From NCBI GenBank assembly GCA_964508135.1, contig CAZDSU010000009.1, forward strand, positions 55,945 through 119,944: DNA of 64,000 bases, written 5' to 3'. The stretch's first letter is position 1; each line of letters begins with the position of its first letter. This stretch comes from UBA6168 sp964508135. GTDB taxonomy: Bacteria; Bacteroidota; Bacteroidia; Chitinophagales; Saprospiraceae. The position numbers and the translations under genes are program-made. The notes beneath the pieces were generated by a model. It worked only from the letters and a program-made list of their open reading frames with translations, did no database searches and was not told the origin of the DNA. This document shows, in pieces, positions 35,546 through 45,156 of this stretch.

Positions 35546-37696
35546 TTATTTTATAGTTTTCTTATTGTACCAGCCAATCGCCAGCCTGATTTTTTCATAC
35601 GCCACCTCCTCTTTCAATGTCACGAAAACCTCCTGCAATCGCCACGGAAGTTCCATGCTTGGCAGCACTTCGGCTACTTTCTGTGCCTCTTCCTTGGTTA
35701 CAAAATTCCAGATATTGACGTTTTCCCCCTTTTCATAGAGATAGGCGAAATGCGAAAAAACCGTGAGGGGGCTAATGCCTCGTTGTGCGGCAATTTCCTC
35801 CACGCTTGAACCTTGATTGTAGAGCCGAAAAGTTTCCAAATAAGTCGAGCCAGTGATGCGAATGCCTTCGTCCTTTTTTGCCAAAATGAACTCTTGAATG
35901 GCGTCGAGGAACACCCTGCCAAACTCTCGCATCTTCTGCTCCCCCACCCCGCTGATTCTGCTCAGGTCGGCCTCGGTAGCCGGGCGTTCGGCAGCCATTT
36001 CCTCCAGCGTCGCATCTCCGAAAATGATGTACGGAGGTACGCCTTTTTTCCTTGCCAGGTCAATTCGGAGCTGGCGCAAATGCTCGAAAAGCTCGTCCCT
36101 GACTCGCTGGCGTTCGGTGGTGCGTTTGGTGCGAGTGGCAGTTTTGGCTTCCTCTTCTTCCTTGCGTTTTTGCAGGATTTCGGCCCTCACGAGTTGCACT
36201 TTTTGCCCTGCAAAAAGCACTGATTTGCTGCCTTCCGTCAATTTTACTTTGCTGTGGTCGTCGTATGCGATTTCGATAAGCCCTTGATTTACAAGCTGTT
36301 CGAGGTAAAAAAACCAATCCTCCTGCCGCAGGTCCTTGCCAGCACCGTAGGTCTTTATTTTGTCGTAACCACTGCTCACGAGGTTGTAGCTCTTGGAGCC
36401 TCGCAGCACGTCCACCAACATGCCAGTGCCCACCTGCTCGCCGAGCCGGCTCACTGCCGACAGTGCTTTTTGGGCGATGAGCGTACCGTCGAAATCCTTG
36501 GGCGGATTCTTGCACACATCGCAGTTGCCGCAATTTTCGAGCATGGTTTCGTTGAAATAATTCAGCAGGATTTTCCTTCGGCAAATCAACGCCGTGGCAT
36601 ACTGGTGCATCCGTTCCAGCTTGGCCAACTGGATGTCCCGGTTCTGTCCATCGCCTTCTGTAATGAACTCCCGAAGCATTGCCACATCCCCTGCCGAGTA
36701 GAAAAGCAGGGTGTCCGCATCGGAGCCATCCCGGCCTGAGCGGCCGATTTCTTGGTAGTAGCCCTCTATGTTTTTTGGCAAATTGTAGTGGATAACCCAA
36801 CGCACATTTCCCTTGTCAATGCCCATTCCGAAGGCGATGGTGGCGCAGATGACCGTGGTTCTGTCGTTGATGAAATCTTCTTGCACTTTTGGTCGGGTCC
36901 GGTCGTTGAGGCCAGCATGATAGGCAGCAGCGTTGATGCCATTCTCCCGCAGCTTCTCGGCCAAGGATTCTGTGGTTTTGCGGGCGAGGCAGTAAATGAT
37001 GCCCGGTTGGTTGGGCCTTTTCTCCACAAACTCAAGTATCTGTTCTATCTTTTTTCGTCCTGGTCGCACCTCCAGGCTGAGGTTTGGGCGGTCAAAGCTG
37101 GCGATGAAGATTTCGGGGTTTTGCAATTCTGCCTGCACGACGATATCCTTGCGGGTGAGCTTGTCAGCGGTAGCGGTAAGGGCGATGACCGGTACATCGG
37201 GAAAGGTCTTTTTCAAAAACTTCAACTGTCGGTACTCCGGCCTGAAATCGTGGCCCCATGCAGAGATGCAATGCGCCTCATCAATCGCAAACAGGCAGAT
37301 TTTTGCGGAGCGAAGCAGCGGCATAAACTCCTGCGAAGCCATTTTTTCTGGGGAGGTGTAGAGCAGGTCAAGGCGACCATGGAACAGGTCGTTTTCTACC
37401 TGCTGCTGCTCTTGGTAGGCCAACGAGCTGTTGAGAAAAGCGGCCCGGATGCCGTTTGCCCGGAGGGCTTCCACTTGGTCTTTCATCAATGAAATCAGGG
37501 GGGAAACAACGATGCAAGTGCCTTCCATCGTCACGGCGGGTATTTGAAAACAGACCGACTTGCCCCCACCCGTTGGCATCAAAAGCAACACGTCCTTCTT
37601 GTTGTAAATAGCTTGAATGACCTCCGCTTGCAATGGCCGAAAGCTGTCGTAGCCGTAATACTTTTTGAGTGCAGTTCTAGCGTTTTCCAGGTTCAT
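35546..37696 (-). CDS. recQ: ATP-dependent DNA helicase RecQ
   Basis: A 716-residue RecQ, a 3'-5' helicase for recombination and fork repair. It has the complete set of parts: motif 0/I (YGYDSFRPLQAEVI, LMPTGGGKSVCFQIP), the DEAH box (FAIDEAHCISAWGHDFRPEY), motif VI (YYQEIGRSGRDG), the four-Cys zinc site (CRRKILLNYF ... CGNCDVC), the winged-helix RQC domain, an HRDC domain (SRISGVGEQKMREFG) and a C-terminal helix-turn-helix region typical of Bacteroidetes RecQ (VEEIAAQRGISPLTVFSHFA). It converges on the PLP-lyase gene with no gap between the stop codons. Confidence 0.97.
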   Translation of the reverse strand: MNLENARTALKKYYGYDSFRPLQAEVIQAIYNKKDVLLLMPTGGGKSVCFQIPAVTMEGTCIVVSPLISLMKDQVEALRANGIRAAFLNSSLAYQEQQQVENDLFHGRLDLLYTSPEKMASQEFMPLLRSAKICLFAIDEAHCISAWGHDFRPEYRQLKFLKKTFPDVPVIALTATADKLTRKDIVVQAELQNPEIFIASFDRPNLSLEVRPGRKKIEQILEFVEKRPNQPGIIYCLARKTTESLAEKLRENGINAAAYHAGLNDRTRPKVQEDFINDRTTVICATIAFGMGIDKGNVRWVIHYNLPKNIEGYYQEIGRSGRDGSDADTLLFYSAGDVAMLREFITEGDGQNRDIQLAKLERMHQYATALICRRKILLNYFNETMLENCGNCDVCKNPPKDFDGTLIAQKALSAVSRLGEQVGTGMLVDVLRGSKSYNLVSSGYDKIKTYGAGKDLRQEDWFFYLEQLVNQGLIEIAYDDHSKVKLTEGSKSVLFAGQKVQLVRAEILQKRKEEEEAKTATRTKRTTERQRVRDELFEHLRQLRIDLARKKGVPPYIIFGDATLEEMAAERPATEADLSRISGVGEQKMREFGRVFLDAIQEFILAKKDEGIRITGSTYLETFRLYNQGSSVEEIAAQRGISPLTVFSHFAYLYEKGENVNIWNFVTKEEAQKVAEVLPSMELPWRLQEVFVTLKEEVAYEKIRLAIGWYNKKTIK

Positions 37697-37872
37697 GTTT
37701 TCCCCGCTGTTTATTCGGCTAAGGTAAAAAAAATGGTCAAATTAAAGGACGGCTGCGACTGTCGGGAGCATTTGAACCACCCTCTTGGAAGTTAGTGTTA
37801 GAATAACAGCATTTTCCTTTGGATTTTTTTGAAAACAGCTATCTTCACCGCCGCACAATCTGACAGGACTTT

Positions 37873-38622
37873 ATGAATGGTGAAAACAACTTTTTCAAGT
37901 CTGCTTTCTCGGTGGACAATGTGATTTTTGGCTTTGACGACGGCGACTTGAAAGTCCTTTTGATAAAAAGGGGCGCTGCGCCTTTTCAAGGGCTTTGGGC
38001 ACTGCCAGGCGACCTTGTTTATCCCAATGAAGACCTAGACACCGCTGCTTACCGGGTGCTCGAAGAACTCACCGGCTTGAAAAAAGTTTACCTCGAACAA
38101 GTACATACGTTCGGTGCTGTTGACCGCCACCCATTGGGGCGGGTCATCACCATTGCGTATTTTTCTTTGGTTAAAATCAGTGACTTTACCCTCACGCCAT
38201 CTTCTTTTGCTCAAAATGTAGAATGGCACAACGTGGACAAAGCCATGAAATCGGAACTGGCTTTTGACCACAACACGATTCTTGAAACCTGCTTCAATGC
38301 GCTTACCCACCGGGTGCGCATCCGGCCAGTCGGGTTCGAGCTTTTGCCCCCAAAATTTACCCTCACCGAACTACAGCACCTCTATGAAGCGCTGCTTCGG
38401 GCGGAATTGGACAAGCGGAATTTCCGCAAGAAAATACTGTCCATGAGCTTGCTTATTGATTTGGACGAGCTTCAGGAAGGTGTACCTCACCGCCCAGCCA
38501 AACTTTATCAGTTCAACAAAGATCGCTATCATCAACTGGAAGCGCACGGCTTCAGCTTTGAAGTGAAGGAAAGCAAAAAAAAGGAAAAGAAAAAAAGGCT
38601 GGCAGAGTTGATCGCCCAGTAA
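37873..38622 (+). CDS. NrtR-like regulator: Nudix domain plus winged helix
   Basis: Residues 1-145 form a Nudix fold (VDNVIFGFDDGDLKVLLIKR, APFQGLWALPGDLVYPNEDL). The C-terminal half (TLTELQHLYEALLRAELDKR, NFRKKILSMSLLIDLDEL) is the winged-helix DNA-binding region of the NrtR family. The Nudix box reads RVLEELTGL where hydrolases have REUxEExGU, so two of the metal-binding acidic positions are lost. It is therefore probably a ligand-sensing transcription factor rather than a hydrolase. NrtR proteins control NAD or sugar-use genes in other bacteria; no such target is adjacent here. A Lys-rich tail ends the protein. Confidence 0.85.
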   Translation: MNGENNFFKSAFSVDNVIFGFDDGDLKVLLIKRGAAPFQGLWALPGDLVYPNEDLDTAAYRVLEELTGLKKVYLEQVHTFGAVDRHPLGRVITIAYFSLVKISDFTLTPSSFAQNVEWHNVDKAMKSELAFDHNTILETCFNALTHRVRIRPVGFELLPPKFTLTELQHLYEALLRAELDKRNFRKKILSMSLLIDLDELQEGVPHRPAKLYQFNKDRYHQLEAHGFSFEVKESKKKEKKKRLAELIAQ

Positions 38623-38624
38623 AA

Positions 38625-39413
38625 TCAGAGCGTTTCGCCTTGCCAAGTATAAATTTTAAACTCCATTTGCCCGTCAGGGTATTGGCTACGAAAGCCCTCA
38701 AGCAGTGTCTCCAATTCAGCAACCTGCCCATTTGAGGTTCGGTAAAAAGTCTTGAAATTATTGTAGTCTGGTGCCTTGTTTAGACTTAACTTCTTATTGT
38801 CGCCAATCTTGAAATAGCCATACTCGCCTTTCGACAGTTCGAGGAGTTCCGTTTGATCGTTTAATTCACTTAAAAAGTTGTCCGCATCTGACGAATATTG
38901 GTTGTCCGAATAAGCGACATAACCCCAAACCGTAGAAGCCGGAACACGCATCAGCGTAGCTTGCATGGTTTGAAACCCAAAACCCTCCTCGATATCCAGC
39001 TCGTATTTTTCGTTTGAAACGGTAAGTATGCCGGTTGATGTGATGGTATTTTTCAACACCAATTCCAGGTTGTAAACGCCTATTGGAAGAAAATCGTAGG
39101 ATGCATCTCCTGCTATCGGAGCCTGACCGTCAAGGCAATTCTCAGCTTCAACGATTTCATTTATATGGAGCGAGATATTTCTGCCGTTCCGGCTGGAGGT
39201 GAAACCAATTGAATTGTTTATGCAGGATTGGTCTTCAATGGTTTGAAAAGTAAGGTTAAAGTCACGAACTTGGCTCAACTCCTCAAACATCCCAAGCTGA
39301 AACTCTGGGTCTACTTGCACGACAATGTCTTTGTCTTTTTCGGCTATTTTGCAATTCTCAAAAAGTACAGGCGATATAAGTCCCAAAACAAGCAGGAACG
39401 TTGATTTTCTCAT
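38625..39413 (-). CDS. secreted hypothetical protein, 262 aa
   Basis: The N-terminus (MRKSTFLLVLGLISPVLFEN then C) looks like a signal peptide; the Cys at about residue 21 is not in a perfect lipobox, so lipidation is uncertain. The mature part is beta-rich and acidic, with SYDFLPIGVYNLELVLKN reminiscent of Ig-like strands and an aromatic stretch KTFYRTSNGQV. It contains a few Cys residues that could form disulfides. No family recognised. It is convergent with the NrtR-like gene, with a two-base gap. Confidence 0.65.
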   Translation of the reverse strand: MRKSTFLLVLGLISPVLFENCKIAEKDKDIVVQVDPEFQLGMFEELSQVRDFNLTFQTIEDQSCINNSIGFTSSRNGRNISLHINEIVEAENCLDGQAPIAGDASYDFLPIGVYNLELVLKNTITSTGILTVSNEKYELDIEEGFGFQTMQATLMRVPASTVWGYVAYSDNQYSSDADNFLSELNDQTELLELSKGEYGYFKIGDNKKLSLNKAPDYNNFKTFYRTSNGQVAELETLLEGFRSQYPDGQMEFKIYTWQGETL

Positions 39414-39490
39414 ATTTTGTCAGGTTGCGAAGGAATATTTTCCATATAAAACGATGGCTCAAACCTTTTGCTGCCTTGGACTGAAGAAAT

Positions 39491-39542
39491 AAAAATGGCT
39501 GTGCCTTGGGACAAGTCTGATAGTCCAAGCACAGCCATTTTT
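39491..39542. terminator. perfect 14-bp hairpin terminator
   Basis: AAAAATGGCTGTGC (39491-39504) is exactly complementary to 39529-39542. It follows the DUF4197 gene stop on the minus strand and ends that transcript. Confidence 0.8.
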
Positions 39543-39562
39543 AGCGTAAACACGAAACCTTT

Positions 39563-40309
39563 TCAATTCTTTTTCCGGGAATCCTGCTGTGCAAAGACCT
39601 TTTTGAGCAGGTCAGAGTTGCGCAGGCTCACATCATTGCGTATGCCAGCTTCCTTTTTTTCTACTAAGCCAAAAAGCCCGTTGAGCGCTTTTCTGTTCAC
39701 GTGGTCGTCCAACTCAGGGTTGGTTTTCTCGACCAACGGCAGCTTGTTGTATGCAGTGACCGCGGTGCGCCAGTACTCCCTCGCACCTACTTTGTCCAGC
39801 GACTCCTGGATGATGGGCATGAACTCTGCGTAGAGCTGCTTGAAGGTTGCGCTCTCCAAGTACCGGGTCGCTGAGTCGTCGTTGCCCATCAGGATGTTCA
39901 TGGCATCCTTGAAAGTCATGGATTTAATGGCACTCACAAAAATCGGCTTGGCTTTAACGGCAGCATCCTCTGCGGCACGGTTCATTTTTTCGGTGAGGTT
40001 GGCCTCCACGTTTTCAAAGCCGGGAACCATCTTCAGTTTTTTTACCACCTTTTGAGCCTCCTCCGGTAAAAGGATTTTGTAGGGGCTTTTGTAGTAGCCG
40101 TCTGCTTTGGAAAGGAAGTCGGATGCTTCTCCAACGCCTTTGTTTAGCGCTTCTTTTAAGCCTTGCCCAACTTCATCCTGGTTGAGTGAGCCGCCACCTA
40201 CTACCTCATTGGCTTTGGCCTTGGCCTTGTCAAGTGCGCCCTTGAGCTGTGCATTCGCAAAGGAGAACGTCAGCAGTAAAAGCGCCAACGGTAAGATTTT
40301 CTTTATCAT
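39563..40309 (-). CDS. DUF4197 family secreted protein
   Basis: A 248-residue protein with a cleavable signal peptide (MIKKILPLALLLLTFSFANA, then QLKG). DUF4197 features are LNQDEVGQGLKEALNKGVGE near the N-terminus, YKILLPEEAQKVVKKLKMVP, the AEDAAVKAKPIFVSAIKSMT segment, GNDDSATRYLESATFKQLYA and the C-terminal VNRKALNGLFGLVEKKEAGI. The protein is helical and periplasmic or surface-associated; the function is unknown. A strong terminator follows the stop. Confidence 0.9.
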   Translation of the reverse strand: MIKKILPLALLLLTFSFANAQLKGALDKAKAKANEVVGGGSLNQDEVGQGLKEALNKGVGEASDFLSKADGYYKSPYKILLPEEAQKVVKKLKMVPGFENVEANLTEKMNRAAEDAAVKAKPIFVSAIKSMTFKDAMNILMGNDDSATRYLESATFKQLYAEFMPIIQESLDKVGAREYWRTAVTAYNKLPLVEKTNPELDDHVNRKALNGLFGLVEKKEAGIRNDVSLRNSDLLKKVFAQQDSRKKN

Positions 40310-40469
40310 TTTGATTGAGTTTAGTTTGCCTCGGATTCATGCAATTTCAAACATGGAACCAGGGCCAAATAAAATTTCTGTTGGGCAAAAAACGTGCAAA
40401 GACCAGTTTTGTGCTTGCATACAGTAAGGTTTTGGTTTTTATTAACCAAAACCAGTCACCCAATAACCA

Positions 40470-43400
40470 TTATTTACCAAAATAGGCTTGCAAAGCGTCG
40501 TTGTTGTTGGCTATCAAAAACAGCTTCCGCCCATTTGCCAAGTTCAAAACTGCCATGTCCCTGGCTTCCTTGCAAGCCCAAAAGCCGCTTTGCCGATTGG
40601 CCAATTCCACGAAACCTCCCTTACTGTCGCCAAGCAAAACCGTGCCACTGGAAGCATCGTTTCGTCCCGATTCCACTTCTGATTGATAGCTATTGCCAAC
40701 CAACAGCAAGTCAAGGTTGCCGTCGCCGTTGTAGTCGTCAGAGAGGATTTGATTGCAGTTGGAAAACTGTGCGGAACCAGGAAGTTCATGCGCAATGAAC
40801 TTGCCGCCTTTGTTTTCAAAAAACGTGGTGGAAAACGTTTTGGCCTCCAGTTTTTGCGCAACGTCCAAGGCTTGTTTCTTGAAAACATCTTCCATCGTCG
40901 CCTGGCCGTAAGCCCGGTGGTAAACAAAATCCTTTTTAAGCCCCTGCATTTGCTTAATCATTACGTCCCGTTGCGGGAGTGGATATTGTTTGCCGCCATC
41001 GAACCACGCCATCACCGGGTCGAGGCTACCGTTTTTGTCGAAATCGGCAACAAACAAATCAATTGGCTGTGAAGTGGAAGCTTTAAGGCGAGAATTCAAG
41101 CCAAGATTGCCAGCCACCAGGTCGAGGTCGCCATCCTTGTCCATGTCTTCAATATGTACGCAGTTCCACCAGCCATTGCTGTTTTCCAATCCGAAGCTGG
41201 AGGTTGCGTCTTCTAGTTTACCCGCTTTATTTTTGAAAACGGTGACGGCCAGCCACTCGCCTACCACAATCAATTCCTCCATTTTGTCACCATCGAGGTC
41301 GGCCCAAACCAAGTCGTTTACCATACCGATATGTGCAAGCGCAGGTGCCAATGGTTGGCAAACATCAGTGAATTTGCCGCCATTGTTTTGTAGCAACAAG
41401 GTTTGGGGAGCAGTCGGATAGCGGCCCGGCGTCACCAATCCGCCCACCACCACATCCAAGTCACCATCTCGGTCAAAGTCGAAAGGGGCGACGCAGGAAC
41501 CACTGGAGGTGATGGTTGGCAAAGTCCCGTCAGGCGATTTGGTAAATTTGCCCTTGCCGTCGTTGAGGTACAGGCGGTCTTGGTAATTGCTCGACCCTGC
41601 ATCGTAGGTACTGCCACCGCTGGCCACGTAAAGGTCGGCGTCCTTGTCGCCATCTGCATCGAAAAAGGCGCAGCCCATGTCCTCGAAGGCATTGTCCGCA
41701 TCAAATGCAGGCACCGATTGGCGCTTGAAACTGCTGTTTTTTTGCTGAATGAAAAGTGCCCCCGCTTGGTTTCTAGCACCACCAACATAGAAATCTTCCA
41801 GCCCATCACCGTTGACGTCGCCTTTGGCGATGTTGGGGCCAAGGTTGGAAAACGCATGTGGAATCAGCCATTCCCGGTTGAAGTCGTTGAATTCGTCATC
41901 GGCATGGATGAAGTCAATGCCTGTGCCTGTGGCAACCTGGAAAATTGGAGCAGGCGAATCCAACTTTTCCCACTTCCCTGTTTTTGCGTCAGCCAGATTC
42001 AATGTCAAGCGCTGATTGACCGGCAGGTTTTCGAGTGTTTGCACCTTTCCGTTTGGCCAGCGGATTTCAAGTTTCTCGACCGTCGTCGAACTGCCAAGCC
42101 CGAAATGAAACAATGGCTGGGAAGAAGAGTAGAAACCACGCACTGGCGTCATTTCTTGGTATTGCAACGCGCCGTTGGAGCGGATGCGCAGCTTTGCCCC
42201 AATGCCAGTAGGGTTTTCCGGGCTGCCTTTTAGGGTGACTTGCAGCCAATTGCCAGCCGTGCTACCTGCTGTTTTGTTGCGGTAAATGAGCGCATTCCCA
42301 TCCAACTGGTTAACCAGCAGGTCGAGGTCGCCGTCGTTGTCAAGGTCGGCGTAGGCGCTGCCGTTGGAGTAGGAAGTTTCGTTCAGGCCCCAGCGCTGGC
42401 TAACTTCTTGAAATCGAATTCCATCCGTGTTTTGAAACATGTAATTGCGGAGCGGCTTGGTGGGAATCTTGTTCAAGTACTCGTCAATGGACTTGAAATT
42501 GGTATTGTTCAACCCGCCGATTTTCATCACAGAGTCCACGGTGTAGTTCAAATAATCGAGGTTGGTTACGTCCCGGCGGTAACCGTTGGTAATATAAAGG
42601 TCTTTCAGTCCGTCGTTGTCGAAGTCGGCGAGAAGAGGGCTCCAGCTCCAGTCCGTTGCCCAGGTGCCAGCCAACTGGCCAATGTCACTGAACGTGTCGC
42701 CTTCCCCTGGAGCCGCCCCGGTGTTTAATTGGAGCATGTTTCTCATTTGTTGGTTGCCATAACCGTATTGAACGAGGCTATGGAAGCGCTCTTGTTTCAT
42801 GGTCGTCATCAGCTCCTTTTGCCGTTGGTTGGTGGCAGCGGTCATGTCCAGAGAGGCAAGGTCAATCAAGCCATCGTTGTTGATGTCTGCAATGTCAACG
42901 CCCATCGTGTGGTTGCTGGTGTGCCGGAAGTAGCGCCATATTTCATCCTTAAAACCCTTGCCTTGCTGGTTGATATAAAGAAAATCCGGCTCGACGTAAT
43001 CGTTTCCAACATAAATATCCAAGTAGCCATCGCCATTGAAGTCAGAAACAGTGGCGCTGAGGCCCCATGCCCGATTGTTGATGCCCATTTGCAGTGAAAC
43101 GTCCGTAAAATGCCCCTTGCCATCGTTGCGGAAAAGCTTGTCGGATTCCCACGGCTCGACAGGTGTGGTGATGCGGGTGATGGGGCCGCCCTGCGATTCC
43201 TGTTTCGCCCGGATGCGGTTCACCTCCGCCCAAACAACGGGGTGGTTCAGCACGTAAACATCGAGGTCGCCGTCATTGTCGAAGTCAAAAAAATTGGCAT
43301 GGTTGCTAGCCGAGCGGTCGTCAAGGCCATATTCTGCGGCCTTTTCTGTGAAGGTTGGAACGCCCCCCTTCCCCCCCTCAATGGGGGATTTTATGCCGTT

Positions 43401-43880
43401 GTTGACGAAGAGCAAATTTGCCCGAAGGGCAGTCGGCTGCATACCGGAGCGGCAAACGTAGAGGTCCTGAAAACCATCACCGTTGATGTCCACCACGGTC
43501 ACGCCAGTCTTGATGCCACCCAAGGCCCCTACCCCAGCCTTCTCTGTGATGTCTTCAAATTGGAAATTGCCCTTGTTCAAATACAACCGATTTGCCGTTT
43601 GGGTCGCCGAAAAATAGACGTCGGGCAAGCCGTCGTTGTTGACGTCAATGATGGCGACGCCCCCGCCGTTGTACAAGTAGGAGTTGGTGATGATGTTTTC
43701 CTCGAAAGTTTCCTTGATGTTGTTGGCAAAATCCACCCCAGTTGCTTCGGGTTTCATCAGTTCAAAATGAACATCCTCAGCCTTGGCTTCCGATTGGTTG
43801 GACGTGGCATTTTCCTTTTCGCCGTTGCAGGAAAGCAGCAGCGACATCGTGAGCAGACAGGTGGCAAGCAAGTGTTTCAT
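40470..43880 (-). CDS. FG-GAP/VCBS-repeat lipoprotein with ASPIC/UnbV domain (CRTAC1-like)
   Basis: This 1136-residue protein begins with a lipoprotein signal (MKHLLATCLLTMSLLLSC). It carries many calcium-binding FG-GAP/VCBS repeats with DxDxDG-type loops (DVNNDGLPDVYFSA, DINGDGFQDLYV, DFDNDGDLDVYVLN, DLDNDGDLDLLVN and others), which should fold into two beta-propellers. Between them is an ASPIC/UnbV-like segment (GIGAKLRIRSNGALQYQEMT, VRGFYSSSQPLFHFGLGSS, EIRWPNGKVQTLENLPV). Such proteins are common in Bacteroidetes, often encoded near SusCD systems, and are probably surface-exposed binding proteins. No SusCD pair is nearby in this window. Confidence 0.9.
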   Translation of the reverse strand: MKHLLATCLLTMSLLLSCNGEKENATSNQSEAKAEDVHFELMKPEATGVDFANNIKETFEENIITNSYLYNGGGVAIIDVNNDGLPDVYFSATQTANRLYLNKGNFQFEDITEKAGVGALGGIKTGVTVVDINGDGFQDLYVCRSGMQPTALRANLLFVNNGIKSPIEGGKGGVPTFTEKAAEYGLDDRSASNHANFFDFDNDGDLDVYVLNHPVVWAEVNRIRAKQESQGGPITRITTPVEPWESDKLFRNDGKGHFTDVSLQMGINNRAWGLSATVSDFNGDGYLDIYVGNDYVEPDFLYINQQGKGFKDEIWRYFRHTSNHTMGVDIADINNDGLIDLASLDMTAATNQRQKELMTTMKQERFHSLVQYGYGNQQMRNMLQLNTGAAPGEGDTFSDIGQLAGTWATDWSWSPLLADFDNDGLKDLYITNGYRRDVTNLDYLNYTVDSVMKIGGLNNTNFKSIDEYLNKIPTKPLRNYMFQNTDGIRFQEVSQRWGLNETSYSNGSAYADLDNDGDLDLLVNQLDGNALIYRNKTAGSTAGNWLQVTLKGSPENPTGIGAKLRIRSNGALQYQEMTPVRGFYSSSQPLFHFGLGSSTTVEKLEIRWPNGKVQTLENLPVNQRLTLNLADAKTGKWEKLDSPAPIFQVATGTGIDFIHADDEFNDFNREWLIPHAFSNLGPNIAKGDVNGDGLEDFYVGGARNQAGALFIQQKNSSFKRQSVPAFDADNAFEDMGCAFFDADGDKDADLYVASGGSTYDAGSSNYQDRLYLNDGKGKFTKSPDGTLPTITSSGSCVAPFDFDRDGDLDVVVGGLVTPGRYPTAPQTLLLQNNGGKFTDVCQPLAPALAHIGMVNDLVWADLDGDKMEELIVVGEWLAVTVFKNKAGKLEDATSSFGLENSNGWWNCVHIEDMDKDGDLDLVAGNLGLNSRLKASTSQPIDLFVADFDKNGSLDPVMAWFDGGKQYPLPQRDVMIKQMQGLKKDFVYHRAYGQATMEDVFKKQALDVAQKLEAKTFSTTFFENKGGKFIAHELPGSAQFSNCNQILSDDYNGDGNLDLLLVGNSYQSEVESGRNDASSGTVLLGDSKGGFVELANRQSGFWACKEARDMAVLNLANGRKLFLIANNNDALQAYFGK

Positions 43881-43881
43881 G

Positions 43882-43957
43882 GTAAAAATGATTGGGTGAT
43901 TGGGGAATTGGGATATTGGGATATTGGGGGAATTGGGGAATTGGGGAATTGGGGTTC
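43882..43957. repeat. 8-nt-period minisatellite
   Basis: Octamers TGATTGGG, GAATTGGG, ATATTGGG and GGAATTGG repeat in tandem across about 60 bases. The tract lies just upstream of the FG-GAP lipoprotein start, so it would form part of the 5' leader of that gene. Confidence 0.75.
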
Positions 43958-44113
43958 TTTTTCACAAAACTAAAAATCTGTGCCGTGAAGAACCGCAATC
44001 TTTTTCAACATATTTCAATAATTTTAAATTTTTGGCTTTCTATTTGCTTTTGTTTTCATGTGTAAACTAGCCGATAGCTTTAGTCTACGGCTTTGAACCA
44101 AACGAGTTACGTC

Positions 44114-45073
44114 ATGAAAAAGCAATTTATACTCCTTATCGTTTCCGTACTGAGCTTTCAAGCAATGGCCCAGTACACGGAAGTTGGTGCATTTATCGGC
44201 ACGGCCAATTACATGGGCGACCTCAGTGGCCAACGCCTTTCCAACGAACATTACCACAGCGTACTGGGCGTTTTTGGGCGGTACAATGCCAATGAGCGCT
44301 TCTCTGTCAAGGCATCCCTGCTCAAGGGCATGATTAGCGGAAGCGATGCCAGTGCCCACTCCACTGAACTGCGTGAACGCAACCTAAGCTTCCGCTCCAA
44401 CCTGACGGAACTTGCCGTCACGGGCGAAATGAACCTCTCGGAATACAATATCCGGGCGGGAAAGGGAAGCGTACCTTATGTGTTCATGGGCCTAGCCGTC
44501 ACCAGGTTCAGTCCGCAGGCTGAATTGCGGGGAGTTTGGCACGACCTGCCATCCTTGCACACCGAGGGTCAAAAATACAGCTGCAACACCCTCGCCGTGC
44601 CATTTGGGTTGGGCATGCGTTTCAACATCAGTTACAAGCTCAACTTTGGGCTGGAGTTTGGTGCCCGCTTCACCTCCACCGACTATCTCGACGATGTGAG
44701 CACTTATTACCCCGACGTGTTCGACATGCGAAGCCATGCACCGCTTACGGCTGCGCTCAGCTACCGCACACCAGAAGTTACTGGTTCTTTTGGCGAAAAC
44801 CCGATGGGGAAGCCCCGTGGCAATGCCAACAACAACGACTGGTACCTCTTCGCCGGTATCAATGTTTCGGTGAACCTTACGGACAAATACGGCCTTGATT
44901 TTGATGAAAAATACGACGTGTTCAAGGAGCACCTAAAGAAACCAAAAGAGGAGAAAGTAAAACGCAATAAAATGGAATCCTCCAAGTACAAACAGCAAAG
45001 GTTGCCATTTTGGAAGAAAAACAAAATGGAGCCAATCGTAAAGAAACGCACTGCAACCCCTCCCAAGAATTAG
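44114..45073 (+). CDS. DUF6089-family outer-membrane beta-barrel protein
   Basis: From the Met at 44114 there is a signal peptide (MKKQFILLIVSVLSFQAMA, then QYTEVGAFIGTANYMGDLSG). The start of the mature protein and the YLDDVSTYYPD element are typical of DUF6089. The body is barrel-like (GVFGRYNANERFSVKASLLK, VPYVFMGLAVTRFSPQAEL, FGLGMRFNISYKLNFGLEFG). The C-terminal 45 residues are very basic (KKPKEEKVKRNKMESSKYKQ), presumably a periplasmic tail. The function is unknown, probably structural in the envelope. It ends shortly before a strong terminator. Confidence 0.82.
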   Translation: MKKQFILLIVSVLSFQAMAQYTEVGAFIGTANYMGDLSGQRLSNEHYHSVLGVFGRYNANERFSVKASLLKGMISGSDASAHSTELRERNLSFRSNLTELAVTGEMNLSEYNIRAGKGSVPYVFMGLAVTRFSPQAELRGVWHDLPSLHTEGQKYSCNTLAVPFGLGMRFNISYKLNFGLEFGARFTSTDYLDDVSTYYPDVFDMRSHAPLTAALSYRTPEVTGSFGENPMGKPRGNANNNDWYLFAGINVSVNLTDKYGLDFDEKYDVFKEHLKKPKEEKVKRNKMESSKYKQQRLPFWKKNKMEPIVKKRTATPPKN

Positions 45074-45102
45074 GCACGGACATAGATGTGCTTATCCAAC
45101 GG

Positions 45103-45140
45103 GTGGCTCCGGGCTTCGGCTCGGGCCACTCTTTTTTTTT
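45103..45140 (+). terminator. rho-independent terminator
   Basis: A GC-rich stem (GTGGCTCCGGGC pairing with GCTCGGGCCAC, one bulge and a TTCG tetraloop) is followed by a run of nine Ts. It ends the DUF6089 transcript. Confidence 0.85.
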
Positions 45141-45156
45141 GTGCATGGCGAGCCTT

